A DNA stretch of 64,000 nt from Litchfieldia salsa (GCF_900104555.1 NZ_FNJU01000001.1:372001-436000), one strand, 5' to 3'. Shown: positions 40,308 to 50,177, numbered from the stretch's first letter. The notes: generated by a model not told the origin, from the sequence alone. Made by a program: numbers and translations.

Positions 40308-42239
40308 TTACAAGGTTTTTTTATCCTTTACTATATCTACCTCATCTATTTTTTGAATAGCTTCAAGGTAATGAGTAAATTCAGACTCACCCGAATACGA
40401 AAGACACAGATACTGCTTCGCTCTTGTCATTCCTATGTATAGTAACGAAACTTCCCGCTCTTTATCTTCTTCTAAAGGAAACGGCATGTTATCAATATTT
40501 ACAATGAACACTGCCTGAAAATCTAATCCCTTGCTGCTATCAATTGTGCTTATCTTGACGGTGTTATCCTCTTTTTCAAATGTACGCTTCGAGTTCTCAT
40601 TTTCAGTAATCCAATAAAAAGGGACATTTTCATTCGTAAGTGATCGTTGGATAACATCAATTACGTTTATCTTATGTGTTCTCTTCACTCTGTAAAGAAT
40701 CAGCATTTCTGAATAAGGAACCTTCTTGTCTATATTTAACTTCTGTATTTGCTTAGCAATGATGGCCATTTCTCGATAGAAGCTATCGGCTTTTAGAATG
40801 GCTGGTTCAGGTCCTTTTCTTCTAGTACTTTGAGGTGCAATGATTTCTCCCTCGAATTCACGGTCAACTACCTTGTTTTTCAACATCGAGTTCTTCTGGA
40901 AAAACTCCCATGCAAATTTAACAATTTGCGCGGTGTTACGGTAATTGATGGTCAATACCTTTGAACGCCCCTGGAAACTAAGTCCTGTATCTTGAACGTA
41001 ACTCCGTCTTCTTTTATAAATAGATTGAGCACGATCCTCTACTAACAAAAGCGATTGTGTTTCTTCATTTAAAAGTATGCTTACTAACGCTAACCACTCA
41101 GGTTCAAAGTCCTGCCCCTCATCGATTAAAATCGCATCATATGTTGGGAGAATTGCTTCTTTTTGAGTTAACTTGTACAAAATAGTTGGGATTTGTTTTT
41201 CATTAATCCTCAAGTCATGTTTCAACCACGAATGAAAGTTCCGTACAATCACACTGTCATTATTTGCAACCGAGAGATCTTCACTTTCATTTGTAAAATC
41301 AAAATCAAATAAACTATCAGGTTCATTCATCATATGATTAACCATTTGACGGATACTTTGAGCTAGCGAGATGTTATAGCATAGAATTAACACTTTCCAG
41401 TCCGGGTTTTCTTTTAACAGAAGCTTAGCTCTACTTGCTAAAATGAGTGTTTTGCCACTACCAGCAACTCCTCTAATCAATCGGTTCTTATCTCCAATTT
41501 GTTTCGCCATGTTTTCCTGATGGAGGTCCATTGCCTTAATATCATGTAATGACAACAAGAGTTGGTCCTGGTACGGTACTGGTGGCCTAAATTCCGCACT
41601 AATACGAACCTCTGGAAACAAGTGATAACGGATAGCATTGATATCCTCTATTTCAAGTGGATCTCTTAATCGAAAGGGAACGACGAACATATTAAGAATC
41701 TTCTCAACTAGATTCTCCTCTGAAAATGATTCCTTCTCAGGATCAATTTCATCACGAGTCAGACAAAGGTCAGCGTCCATAATGCTGTACAAGCTATCTT
41801 TAATAAAATCCTTTTGTTGTAGTCGTGTAAAAACGACTCCATACCCATAAGGAAACTTTAAATTAAATTGGTATTTTCCTTCTGTTTGAATTAAATTCTT
41901 ATCTTTCTTTAACATATCAACAATATGAAAAACATTATCTCGAGCCTGTTTCAAAGGACTTTTCGTTGTCGTTTGTTCACCATTGGAATTAACGATTGTC
42001 CATTCATCATGATTTAATTGAAATAACGTATTCCTTGTATAATCCTTCACTTCCAACACAACTAACCCCAAATCTGGTCCGATCACGACAAAATCAGGAC
42101 GCCTACCATGGATTTCGGGTTCGTAATAGACAATATAATCGTCTGGTAAATACGTTTTTAACGTACGAAAAAGCAACCGTTCTCCTGCTGTTGCAGAGGA
42201 ACGAATCGTTTCAGGGACAGACTGAGCCAAATCTACCAC
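40308..42239 (-). CDS. NERD-UvrD helicase-nuclease
   Basis: 643 aa. N-terminal NERD nuclease domain (about 15-200): GRRPDFVVIGPDLGLVVLEVK with Asp and the ExK pair. Then a superfamily 1 helicase: LIRGVAGSGKTLILASRAK (Walker A), ILIDEGQDFEPEWL (DEGQ Walker B), NYRNTAQIVKF, and KISTIDSSKGLDFQAVFIVN, GMTRAKQYLCLSYSG. It would unwind and cut DNA. The GTG start has a poor ribosome site; TTG nine bases later is better spaced from TGGAGTGG. Followed by the 344-aa partner in an apparent two-gene defence module. Confidence 0.88.
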   Translation of the reverse strand: MVDLAQSVPETIRSSATAGERLLFRTLKTYLPDDYIVYYEPEIHGRRPDFVVIGPDLGLVVLEVKDYTRNTLFQLNHDEWTIVNSNGEQTTTKSPLKQARDNVFHIVDMLKKDKNLIQTEGKYQFNLKFPYGYGVVFTRLQQKDFIKDSLYSIMDADLCLTRDEIDPEKESFSEENLVEKILNMFVVPFRLRDPLEIEDINAIRYHLFPEVRISAEFRPPVPYQDQLLLSLHDIKAMDLHQENMAKQIGDKNRLIRGVAGSGKTLILASRAKLLLKENPDWKVLILCYNISLAQSIRQMVNHMMNEPDSLFDFDFTNESEDLSVANNDSVIVRNFHSWLKHDLRINEKQIPTILYKLTQKEAILPTYDAILIDEGQDFEPEWLALVSILLNEETQSLLLVEDRAQSIYKRRRSYVQDTGLSFQGRSKVLTINYRNTAQIVKFAWEFFQKNSMLKNKVVDREFEGEIIAPQSTRRKGPEPAILKADSFYREMAIIAKQIQKLNIDKKVPYSEMLILYRVKRTHKINVIDVIQRSLTNENVPFYWITENENSKRTFEKEDNTVKISTIDSSKGLDFQAVFIVNIDNMPFPLEEDKEREVSLLYIGMTRAKQYLCLSYSGESEFTHYLEAIQKIDEVDIVKDKKTL

Positions 42240-42429
42240 TCCATCGTTCTACATTTTTCTAAATTATACCACAACATTTGACATATATTAGACACTAACT
42301 GGTAGATTTATGTATTTTATGCTCTAATCAGACTATTACTTTTGGATTATGAAATGGAAAAATATTAGGTAGGAAGATAGAGTAGTAAACTGGCAAACTG
42401 ATTCCCCATTCAAAATATTCATCCAAAAA

Positions 42430-42456
42430 TAGGACATCTTTTTGGGATGTCCTATT
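42430..42456 (-). terminator. Terminator of the NucS-like gene
   Basis: AGGACATC(T)/GGATGTCCT stem with T-rich loop and ATTTTT on the minus side. The same stem sequence occurs at 35459-35484. Confidence 0.65.
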
Positions 42457-42512
42457 TTCATTACTTGTTAAACTTCTGTTTTTTTGAATAACACCAATTA
42501 ACTTTCTTTTAA

Positions 42513-43592
42513 TTATCTTAAATTGCTTACTTGTTTTTCTAAGTAGTTTTTAAACTTCAAAAAAGTATTATTGTATTGGGATATACGCTCTTCGAAGGAT
42601 TGATTATCATTATATGTTAATTTCACATTTAACTTATACAGTTCTGTATTCTTAACCCCTCGGAGTAATTCAACTTCGATACCTATTTCTTTAGTAAACT
42701 CTTGAAGCTTATTTTCGTAGATCTCCTTTATCAACTCAACTGCTTGCGGCTTGTCAGATTCAATAAATATAGAAGCCCAGTTTTCCTTCTTCTTATATAC
42801 AAACACAAACTTCCAAGGAAGATTTAAAAATTGTCGACCTACAAAGTAATCTCGTTTTCCACTGTATCGAGCTCTGTAATCCGTTTTTGAATTTATATAA
42901 TTTGAAACTTCTTGTAAGAACTCTGAAACATTCTCATCAATCTGAATTTTGCGTTCTTTTGCCACAGTTTTCTTGCTTATGTAGTAATTTTCCAACTTAT
43001 ACGGAGGGATTATTTGATTAGTATCAATAATAATCTCGTTTTCCATTTTATATGGTTTAATCGTTATACATTTAACATCAATGTTATTTTCATATAACCA
43101 AGTACAGACTGAAAGAATACGTTTATCAATTTCCTTTCCGACTATAATTATGCGCTGACTAGTGTTGAGTATAGTGTTGAGTTCTTCTTCGTTTTCTATA
43201 TTTAAAAATTCTATCAAACTTTCTTTAGCATCAACTTCTAAACCACAGTCCTTTAGATAATCAGAATATAGTTCAAGAATATCCTGCGGACTTAACCGTG
43301 CACAATAGGATGCGTATTTTAGTGCTTGAAAGTCTACATAACCTCCAGTAACATCCCTTTTGACTTCAATTACTACTATGTTGCCTTCTTTATCTAATGC
43401 GAGTAAGTCAAGGCGCTCATTAATTTCAAACTTGTCGTACTCATGCCCAATAATGAGCAAGTCCTCTTCAAGAACCTCTGGACTTTTGCGAATCCACTCT
43501 TCAATATGCTCTCTCTCTTTTAAGTCATTTTCAAAAAAAGTTGTCTCTTGTATTTCTTCAAGTTGATTACTAACTGGGTTTAATTTATACAT
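42513..43592 (-). CDS. NucS/DUF91-like PD-(D/E)xK nuclease
   Basis: 359 aa. Residues about 55-95 carry NERLDLLALDKEGNIVVIEV-K, where Asp and the ExK form the NucS-type catalytic core, followed by YVDFQALKYASYCARL. The C-terminal half (FVGRQFLNLPWKFVFVYKKK) resembles modules linked to restriction-type nucleases, perhaps DUF4268-like. NucS proteins cut mismatched or branched DNA; in islands like this such proteins are usually defence-related. Single gene with AGAGGGG ribosome site and its own terminator. Confidence 0.8.
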   Translation of the reverse strand: MYKLNPVSNQLEEIQETTFFENDLKEREHIEEWIRKSPEVLEEDLLIIGHEYDKFEINERLDLLALDKEGNIVVIEVKRDVTGGYVDFQALKYASYCARLSPQDILELYSDYLKDCGLEVDAKESLIEFLNIENEEELNTILNTSQRIIIVGKEIDKRILSVCTWLYENNIDVKCITIKPYKMENEIIIDTNQIIPPYKLENYYISKKTVAKERKIQIDENVSEFLQEVSNYINSKTDYRARYSGKRDYFVGRQFLNLPWKFVFVYKKKENWASIFIESDKPQAVELIKEIYENKLQEFTKEIGIEVELLRGVKNTELYKLNVKLTYNDNQSFEERISQYNNTFLKFKNYLEKQVSNLR

Positions 43593-43730
43593 GTTACCCC
43601 TCTATTCTTACTAATTTGTTTAAATACCTTCCCCATTAATGAGGGAAGCCTACAATCAATTATTCTTTATTTTCCAAGGAGTATCAAGACATTACAATAA
43701 AAGACATACCATAGTTAATTTATAAAAAGG

Positions 43731-43757
43731 GCATCCATTTTGAAGGATGCACTAATC
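43731..43757 (-). terminator. Terminator of the PLD-helicase gene
   Basis: GCATCC/GGATGC stem with an 8-base loop followed by CTTTTTATA on the minus strand, five bases past the stop. Confidence 0.7.
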
Positions 43758-43760
43758 AGT

Positions 43761-46181
43761 CTACCTATTCTCTTTCCTCTCAAAATGCCAATGCAACCGA
43801 TACTCACAAATTTCGTTCATCCAATTATATAAAATATCACGTTCCTCTGAATCCACATCAACATTAAAGAAAAATCGGTTGTCTTCAAAAAACACTAGCC
43901 CTTTTGAACTTCCACTCCATTTAGTCATTGGCATCTTCACGATGAGTTTACTTACCTTTTCCTCATCATACTCCCAAAGTCGCATTGAATCTTTATCAGA
44001 GAAATCGATTTTTTTTCTATATTCTTTCTCTGTTAAGTATTGATGAAAGAATGGTGCTACATCTTCTGGTTGAATTGGTTTATACCATTCAGAAGCACCT
44101 TTATTTAACATAGCTAGTAACACAACCATTTTATAGCTTTTAGCCATACCTGTTTTTTCGACTTCTACTATTAGTTCTTCAAAGCTTTTATAAACTTCAC
44201 TCTCAGGTTCGGATAATTCCTCAGCCCAATATAAGAATGAAAGATATGATTTGAATTCTTGTCTATACTGGCTTGATTCAGAATGACCTTTAAGATGTAG
44301 CTCAAGATATGTTGGCCTACGACCTAATTCTAACTTCAAATCAAGGTAATCTTGAAGCAACTTCTCTTTCCGTGGTTGCCTTTTACGAGCCATTTCTTTA
44401 AGCAGATTAATCACATTGGTTTCAAGATTAAACGAACAAATCTCTGGCACACTAGGTTGAATATTTTTTCCAGGTCCTTCACCATGTTCCGTATCAAATA
44501 AGGATAATTTTATATCTGCATTGCGATAGTTACCAATCAAATCAATGATTACACAATAGTCTTTATGGTCATTTAAACGTAATCCTCTACCAACCTGTTG
44601 AGTAAAGACTGTTAAGGATTCAGTTGGTCGTACAAAGAGCAGCGTGTCAATTACCGGGATATCTACCCCTTCATTAAATAGATCGACTGTAAAAATCGCA
44701 TCAAGCTCTCTAGCCTCAATCATTTCAATCGCTCGTTTTCTACTAACCGATTGTTGTTTTGAGTGTAAACTAAGTGTGCGATAACCATTTTTATTAAAGT
44801 GACCAGAGAGAAAATCAGCTTGTCTAATAGAAGAACAAAAGACAATTGTTCTTGTTTGCTTATGTTTATTCCATGCCTCAAGGATTTTATCTGCTAGCTC
44901 TTCACGTAGCTGGACCTGTAACAACTCTTCCTCAGAATATTTGTTACCCAGCCAAGTGATTTGAGAATAATCTGTATCATCATAGACTCCATAATATCGG
45001 AATGGAGCTAACCAACGACGCTGTATCGCCTCTAAGAAATCTATTCGATAAGCAACGTTCCCATCACATATTGCATATACATCTTTATTATCATTACGAT
45101 CAGGAGTAGCTGTAATGCCTAGTAGGAATTTAGGCTTAAAGTATTCTAAGACGCGTTGATAGGAATCAGCTGCAGCATGGTGAAATTCGTCCACGATAAT
45201 TAAATCAAAGTCACTAGGGGCAAACACTTCCAAATGATGTTTCATGCTTAACGTATAAATTGAAGCAAAAACACCATCAGCTTGTCCTTCTTTTTGTTTA
45301 CCATTATAGATACCATACGTTCGGTTAGGCATAATAGTTTGAAAGGATTTCTGTGCTTGATGTAAGATCTCTTCTCTATGTGCAATGAATAAAGTCCTAC
45401 CAAAGTTTTGCGCAAAAAATCCTGCAAGATATGTCTTACCCAACCCTGTCGCCATGACTACTAATGCACTCGAGTAATCTTCTTCTAATGTCTTCTCTAA
45501 TTCTTCTAGTGCATCAAGCTGTGCGAACCGCGGCTGAATTGAGCCATATGGAATGGTTGGTTCGTTAATGATATCAGCTTCCTGACTTTCATCCTTTGGA
45601 GACAACATTAATTCAATTTCCTCAAGTTCTGTCCATTTATTTACTAAGTTAGGATACTTTTGATGATATTTTTCGTATTCAGCTTCATAGAGAGCAATTG
45701 ATTCTTTATTAACTGGTATTGTTTGATTATGATAAAACAGCTTAGAAAACTGATCTAAGGCATCTTGAAATCCCTCTCGAGCTGACGTCTCACCTACTAA
45801 TAGATTCCACTCTACTCCTGTAGTTAAGGCTGATCTTGATAAATTTGATGACCCTACGACTAACATACCTTCTTGATCATTTTGAAAAATATATGCCTTT
45901 GGATGAAACGATGTACCATTACTTCTCCATAAACGTACTTTAATGTTTTCATGGATCGTAGTTAATTCCTTTAGTGCTTCTGGTTGCGTTACAAATAAGT
46001 AATCTCCTGTACAAATCTTTATATCAGCACCACGATCTGCAGCTTGTTTAAGTGATTCCTTAAGAAGCTGCACCCCTGATTTCATTGCAAAGGAAGTTAG
46101 AATATAAATGGTTGTGGATTTCCTTATATTCTTAATTACCTCTTCTTTAAGGTTGTTTGTAACTAATTTAACGTTACTCAT
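43761..46181 (-). CDS. PLD-nuclease/DEAD-box helicase fusion
   Basis: 806 aa. N-terminal phospholipase-D-type domain (about 20-170) with SFHPKAYIFQND and VGSSNLSRSALTTG, a single HxK half-site that would need dimerisation. Superfamily 2 helicase: MATGLGKTYLAGFFA (Walker A), LIIVDEFHHAAADSY (DEFH box), GITATPDRNDNK, TVDLFNEGVDIPVIDTLLFV and QQVGRGLRLNDHKD. The C-terminal 230 residues lack a recognised domain but resemble the DUF3427-type tail of related proteins. It overlaps the MazG gene by eight bases. Related proteins occur in phage-defence islands; cutting and unwinding foreign DNA is the likely job. Confidence 0.9.
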   Translation of the reverse strand: MSNVKLVTNNLKEEVIKNIRKSTTIYILTSFAMKSGVQLLKESLKQAADRGADIKICTGDYLFVTQPEALKELTTIHENIKVRLWRSNGTSFHPKAYIFQNDQEGMLVVGSSNLSRSALTTGVEWNLLVGETSAREGFQDALDQFSKLFYHNQTIPVNKESIALYEAEYEKYHQKYPNLVNKWTELEEIELMLSPKDESQEADIINEPTIPYGSIQPRFAQLDALEELEKTLEEDYSSALVVMATGLGKTYLAGFFAQNFGRTLFIAHREEILHQAQKSFQTIMPNRTYGIYNGKQKEGQADGVFASIYTLSMKHHLEVFAPSDFDLIIVDEFHHAAADSYQRVLEYFKPKFLLGITATPDRNDNKDVYAICDGNVAYRIDFLEAIQRRWLAPFRYYGVYDDTDYSQITWLGNKYSEEELLQVQLREELADKILEAWNKHKQTRTIVFCSSIRQADFLSGHFNKNGYRTLSLHSKQQSVSRKRAIEMIEARELDAIFTVDLFNEGVDIPVIDTLLFVRPTESLTVFTQQVGRGLRLNDHKDYCVIIDLIGNYRNADIKLSLFDTEHGEGPGKNIQPSVPEICSFNLETNVINLLKEMARKRQPRKEKLLQDYLDLKLELGRRPTYLELHLKGHSESSQYRQEFKSYLSFLYWAEELSEPESEVYKSFEELIVEVEKTGMAKSYKMVVLLAMLNKGASEWYKPIQPEDVAPFFHQYLTEKEYRKKIDFSDKDSMRLWEYDEEKVSKLIVKMPMTKWSGSSKGLVFFEDNRFFFNVDVDSEERDILYNWMNEICEYRLHWHFERKENR

Positions 46182-46497
46182 CCTCTACCTCAATTAAAAA
46201 TATCTTCTCTTGGAAGCCGCCTCGCTTCTCTGCTTTTTCCTTACGAATAGCTTCTACTTCTTCTATTGAAGATCCATGTCCTTCTGCAAGTGCATGTATG
46301 ATCTCAAGAACATCTGCGAGCTCCTCAAGTGCGTTACTTTCTGCATTCATATATTCCTCTAACTCTTCATAGCTTTTCTTTTTTAATTCTTTTATGTACT
46401 CATCATCATTTGATAGGATACGTGTAGTGAATGTTTTTCCTGTTTTTTCAATGATTTCTGGGATTCGGTCACGAACTAGTTTGTTGTATACTGGCAT
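46174..46497 (-). CDS. MazG-like nucleotide pyrophosphohydrolase
   Basis: 107 aa. NKLVRDRIPEIIEKTGKTF is the start typical of the small phosphoribosyl-ATP pyrophosphohydrolase-like/MazG group, with the metal-binding helices EELEEYMNAE and EELADVLEIIHALAE (ExxE-x(n)-ExxD). It hydrolyses a nucleoside triphosphate to monophosphate and pyrophosphate; substrate unknown. Overlaps the PLD-helicase gene by eight bases, so co-translated with it. The divergent gene 120 bases upstream is a second nucleotide hydrolase (Nudix). Confidence 0.88.
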   Translation of the reverse strand: MPVYNKLVRDRIPEIIEKTGKTFTTRILSNDDEYIKELKKKSYEELEEYMNAESNALEELADVLEIIHALAEGHGSSIEEVEAIRKEKAEKRGGFQEKIFLIEVEDE

Positions 46498-46618
46498 CTA
46501 ATTATCTCCCCTATAAATAATCTTACTACCATTATATCTAGAATTAATAATTATCTCCATGTCCCTCTTAAATAAATGGTATTATAAAAAATAATAAAGT
46601 TTGTTTAGGAGGATCAAG

Positions 46619-47035
46619 TTGAAAAAACTAGTCAAAGTTGTAGCTGCAATCATTGAAAACGACCAAAACGAGATTTTATGTGCGTTAAGATCACCTGAAA
46701 TGGCTCTACCGAACATGTGGGAATTTCCAGGTGGAAAGGTAGAAAAAGACGAAGACATATACTCTGCGCTAAAAAGAGAGATTAAAGAAGAATTAGATTG
46801 CGGGATTGAAACAATCGATTTATTCCATGACAATACTCACGAGTATGAAACATTTATCATCAATATTTTATGTATCACTTGTAAGATTACTGATGGTACA
46901 CCAATTCCAAGTGAGCACTCTAAACTAATCTGGTTAAAAAGAGAAAACCTGGACTCATTAAAATGGGCACCTGCTGATATACCAGCTGTAGAGAAGTTAA
47001 TATCCGAAGTGGAAATACCAGATTCTAATTCTTAA
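46619..47035 (+). CDS. Nudix (MutT-type) hydrolase
   Basis: 138 aa. Full Nudix box: GGKVEKDEDIYSALKREIKE followed by EL, with E(x)7REIKEEL geometry, preceded by LPNMWEFPGGK as in MutT/CTP pyrophosphohydrolases, and a SEHSKLIWL segment near the end. TTG at 46619 is chosen because AGGAGGATC lies five bases upstream; a frame from 46601 would include the ribosome site. It faces the MazG-PLD-helicase operon divergently. It could clean oxidised or modified dNTPs, including phage-made modified nucleotides; this is inference. Confidence 0.9.
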   Translation: MKKLVKVVAAIIENDQNEILCALRSPEMALPNMWEFPGGKVEKDEDIYSALKREIKEELDCGIETIDLFHDNTHEYETFIINILCITCKITDGTPIPSEHSKLIWLKRENLDSLKWAPADIPAVEKLISEVEIPDSNS

Positions 47036-47060
47036 AGCCTTAAACCTGGTTTTCCACTGC

Positions 47061-48941
47061 TTAAATTGTTATAGCCCCCATTGACACAAACATTTTAAAG
47101 GTTTCATCAAAATTCGAGTCTCTTGGAATATAAATAACCATTCCTTTCCGTGCTCGAGTTAGAAGAATCCGATAAATATTCTCTACTATAATTGGAAAAT
47201 TTTCAAATTTATTATGGTTGTTCTTATAAATTTCTGGTTCAACAATCCACTCATCTTGTTCAATATAATAGTCACCACCAAAACAAACGAGTGGAAAATC
47301 TAATTCCAATCCTTGACAAACAAACTCAGTGGCACCTTGACTCCAGGTTTTACTTTCCTTTAAGAACCATTTCCCAGCATCGGTGTCTTGCATATAACTT
47401 TTATATGTAGGTGTATTCAAGTATTTTCTGACTTCACTTTCTTTTGCCCTTGAAGAAACAAGGAATCCATACATACTATCGGGATACTCTTTACTTTTCT
47501 TCTCTATAAAATGTTTACACTCATCATAGTCTCGGGAGACCCTAAGTATGTAGCCTTTTTCTTGCATTAATTTTAATTCTTCACTTGCTTTCGTGATATT
47601 TTTATTTAATAATGCTTCAATCCAATGACTGGTGTTTATAAAATTACTCCTAATACTGGTATCTAGGAACAATTCTCCACAAACACGTTTAGGTATAGAC
47701 CCAAATTGATCTTCATATGTAGGTGGTAGATGCACTGCCCAACCAGGGTATTTTATAAACGCTTCACGCCACAGAGCCAGACCTTTTTCTTCACCAATAT
47801 GAATCGTTTGACCATCACCTATAAAGCATACAATCGTTACGTACCCTTTACTGTTAAATATTTTTTCTCCTACTTGTAGCAATCCTTCCGGTTCACTTAC
47901 CTGATATCTGCCCATTTTCTTTGTGTCCCAGGCTCTCTGAGCTTCATCAAAAAAGATACAATGGAAAGGTGGAATTTTCTTAGTATTTAAGTATTCCTTT
48001 TTAAATGCTAAAACACCCTTGATAAATGTCTTTCCGACACTTCCATTGAATTCCGTATGTTGAAGTTGCTCTTGTAAAACATTAACCAGAGGACCATTAC
48101 CCGAAAGATAAATCGCTGAAAGAGGATTATTGAACTCTAGAAACTGATAAGAATTATAATCATATAGTGTTTTTAATGCGACCAGTGTCTTCCCAGCTCC
48201 CGGAACCCCAGAAACAAAGATAATTTCTTTCCTTTTACTATTCGTTTCATTTAGGAATATTCTTTTCTTGATAAAATTGACCGTTCTGTTAATTGCACCT
48301 TCTTCGATACTTTTAATATGTGGAAGATGTCCATACCGAAAAAGATCAAGAGTTGCTTTAGTCACTGTTGGAAGTGGCTGATAAGGTGAATGAAGCCATT
48401 CTTTTACCTCATCTCTGCTTTGAAATTGTCTCTTAAGTTGTAATGATTTTAGAAAATTTGGGCGCACTAAGATGTCTACACCAAGAAATGAGTTTTGTTT
48501 TTCATCTGTATCCGTTAACACTAGAAACCCTTCAACTTGAAGATCTTTTTTTGCTGTTATATGATGAAACCTTTTTAGATCTTCTCGATAACCAATAGCT
48601 TGTTCAATGTCTTCTAATAAAACCTTATCTTTTTGCTTAAATTCTAAGATAATAACACGATCTTCTACCATTAAAAGCACATCAGGTCTTCTACCTTTTT
48701 CTAGTGGTAGCATGTATTCAAAAACTAAAAATAGTTCCCCATACGTTTCCATTTCGGGAATAAAAATATCCTGAAGAAACTGATAAGTATCCTCCCAGGA
48801 ATCTATATGAGATTGTTCAACATCGAAGTCATTGTCCTCTAAGAACTCTGTTAAACTTGTTGTTAACTCTCTCTGATTTATCTTGAAAAGCTCATTAACT
48901 GTTCCTATCCAACCATAGTTTTCTCTTATTATTTTGATCAC
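47061..48941 (-). CDS. DUF2075 helicase with N-terminal nuclease-like domain
   Basis: 626 aa. N-terminal region (about 20-200) contains LEKGRRPDVLLMVEDRVIIL then EFKQKDK, a PD-(D/E)xK pattern with Asp and ExK. DUF2075/Schlafen-like superfamily 1 ATPase follows: IIFVSGVPGAGKTLVALKTL (Walker A), CIFFDEAQRAWDTKKMG (Walker B), IVCFIGDGQTIHIGEE, and a C-terminal VENIYRILLTRARKGMVIYI motif VI. Such proteins are frequent in defence islands, nucleic-acid target unknown. GTG start with weak ribosome site. Confidence 0.88.
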   Translation of the reverse strand: MIKIIRENYGWIGTVNELFKINQRELTTSLTEFLEDNDFDVEQSHIDSWEDTYQFLQDIFIPEMETYGELFLVFEYMLPLEKGRRPDVLLMVEDRVIILEFKQKDKVLLEDIEQAIGYREDLKRFHHITAKKDLQVEGFLVLTDTDEKQNSFLGVDILVRPNFLKSLQLKRQFQSRDEVKEWLHSPYQPLPTVTKATLDLFRYGHLPHIKSIEEGAINRTVNFIKKRIFLNETNSKRKEIIFVSGVPGAGKTLVALKTLYDYNSYQFLEFNNPLSAIYLSGNGPLVNVLQEQLQHTEFNGSVGKTFIKGVLAFKKEYLNTKKIPPFHCIFFDEAQRAWDTKKMGRYQVSEPEGLLQVGEKIFNSKGYVTIVCFIGDGQTIHIGEEKGLALWREAFIKYPGWAVHLPPTYEDQFGSIPKRVCGELFLDTSIRSNFINTSHWIEALLNKNITKASEELKLMQEKGYILRVSRDYDECKHFIEKKSKEYPDSMYGFLVSSRAKESEVRKYLNTPTYKSYMQDTDAGKWFLKESKTWSQGATEFVCQGLELDFPLVCFGGDYYIEQDEWIVEPEIYKNNHNKFENFPIIVENIYRILLTRARKGMVIYIPRDSNFDETFKMFVSMGAITI

Positions 48942-49077
48942 CTCATGACTAGGAAATTCGTTGTGTGTGAATATAATTATTTTACATCCGAAAGCTGGAT
49001 TATCATACTTATTTCATGCTTAGAATTATAAAAAAACTCATAGTAATCTATGATTACTATAGTTTTAGTTTGAACTT

Positions 49078-49902
49078 TTATGAACGATTTTCCTTAATAT
49101 GGATCTTCTCTTTTATTCTATTGTTGAAAGAGGTTTGATCTTTTCCATGATGAGATCTTCTATGGCAATTTGGACAGATAGCTGCAACATTTACTGGGTG
49201 GTCAATCCCACCATCTGATAAGCGATTAAGGTGATGGACCTCTAAAAATGGTTGGTTATTGACACCTATAAAAGGGGCCTCTTCATCACAAGACTCACAA
49301 ATACCATTAGCCCTCTTCAGTGCATATACTTTTATAGCATTTGCTCTTTTATACACATTCGATTTCTGTTGTTGTAAGTTCGGTGTATGTGTATTATTAA
49401 CGGTATTAATCGCTAACTGACGTAATTCTTCAAGTGTCTTGTTAAGAATATCCTCATTTGTTTCTTTTATTAAAGTTTGATTATATTCTCCCACAACTTC
49501 AAGTTCAAAAATAATGATCTCTCTAGTACTCCCGTTTTTATCTTTTCCATTTTTCAAATGATAACCAGTGCAATTAAATTGATTAATCAATTCGTAGTAA
49601 CCACTTCTGTCACTTTTTTCAAACAAAAATAACTCTTTTCCATTTGCCAAATGATCTCTTAATGCTTTATTTCCTTCTTTAAACTCTTGATCTCCAACTT
49701 GTCCTTCTCCTGTATAATAGAAGGTGGTATTATCCTGCCAACCATCTTCATATCCATAGTTTTCTCCTGATTTCCCAGTAAATATAAAAATCATTGGATG
49801 GTCTTTTGAATTAGATATCCCTCTTTGTCGATTGCCACCATATTTATCATGAATTTCTGACCGTTTATATTCTTGCCCAGGTATAAATTTATTAACGTAC
49901 AA
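49078..49902 (-). CDS. Type IV-like restriction enzyme: ScoMcrA-type SRA domain plus HNH
   Basis: 274 aa. N-terminal about 5-135: YKRSEIHDKYGGNRQRGIS, IFIFTGKSG, DGWQDNTTFYYTGEGQVGDQ, the pattern of the SRA-like reader of ScoMcrA that binds 5-methylcytosine or phosphorothioate DNA. C-terminal HNH (about 205-265): CESCDEEAPF, LEVHHLNRLSDGGIDHPVNV, AAICPNCHRRSHHG. It should cleave DNA carrying modified bases. TTG at 49902 is chosen because AAGGAGG lies seven bases upstream; the longer frame from 49938 runs through that site. Encoded alone. Confidence 0.88.
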   Translation of the reverse strand: MYVNKFIPGQEYKRSEIHDKYGGNRQRGISNSKDHPMIFIFTGKSGENYGYEDGWQDNTTFYYTGEGQVGDQEFKEGNKALRDHLANGKELFLFEKSDRSGYYELINQFNCTGYHLKNGKDKNGSTREIIIFELEVVGEYNQTLIKETNEDILNKTLEELRQLAINTVNNTHTPNLQQQKSNVYKRANAIKVYALKRANGICESCDEEAPFIGVNNQPFLEVHHLNRLSDGGIDHPVNVAAICPNCHRRSHHGKDQTSFNNRIKEKIHIKENRS

Positions 49903-50177
49903 AAGATTTCCTCCTTCTTTTTTTACTTTTTCTTCCACTTTCTCTAATATTAAATTAAAATATATTGCAAGGTATCTATCAACTATATCCTCAACCTGTT
50001 CCGTTTATAACAAATCAAAAATAATTGCTCTACCAATCACATTAAAGATATTTAGTAGCTTTAACAAAGAGATCTCTTGTAATTTAGACGAAAGTTTTCT
50101 AATAAATTATTATCCTACATAAATGTTTTCTCTAAAGGCCACTGAAAGGGTTCTTCAAGTGTACAACTGGGGGGCCT

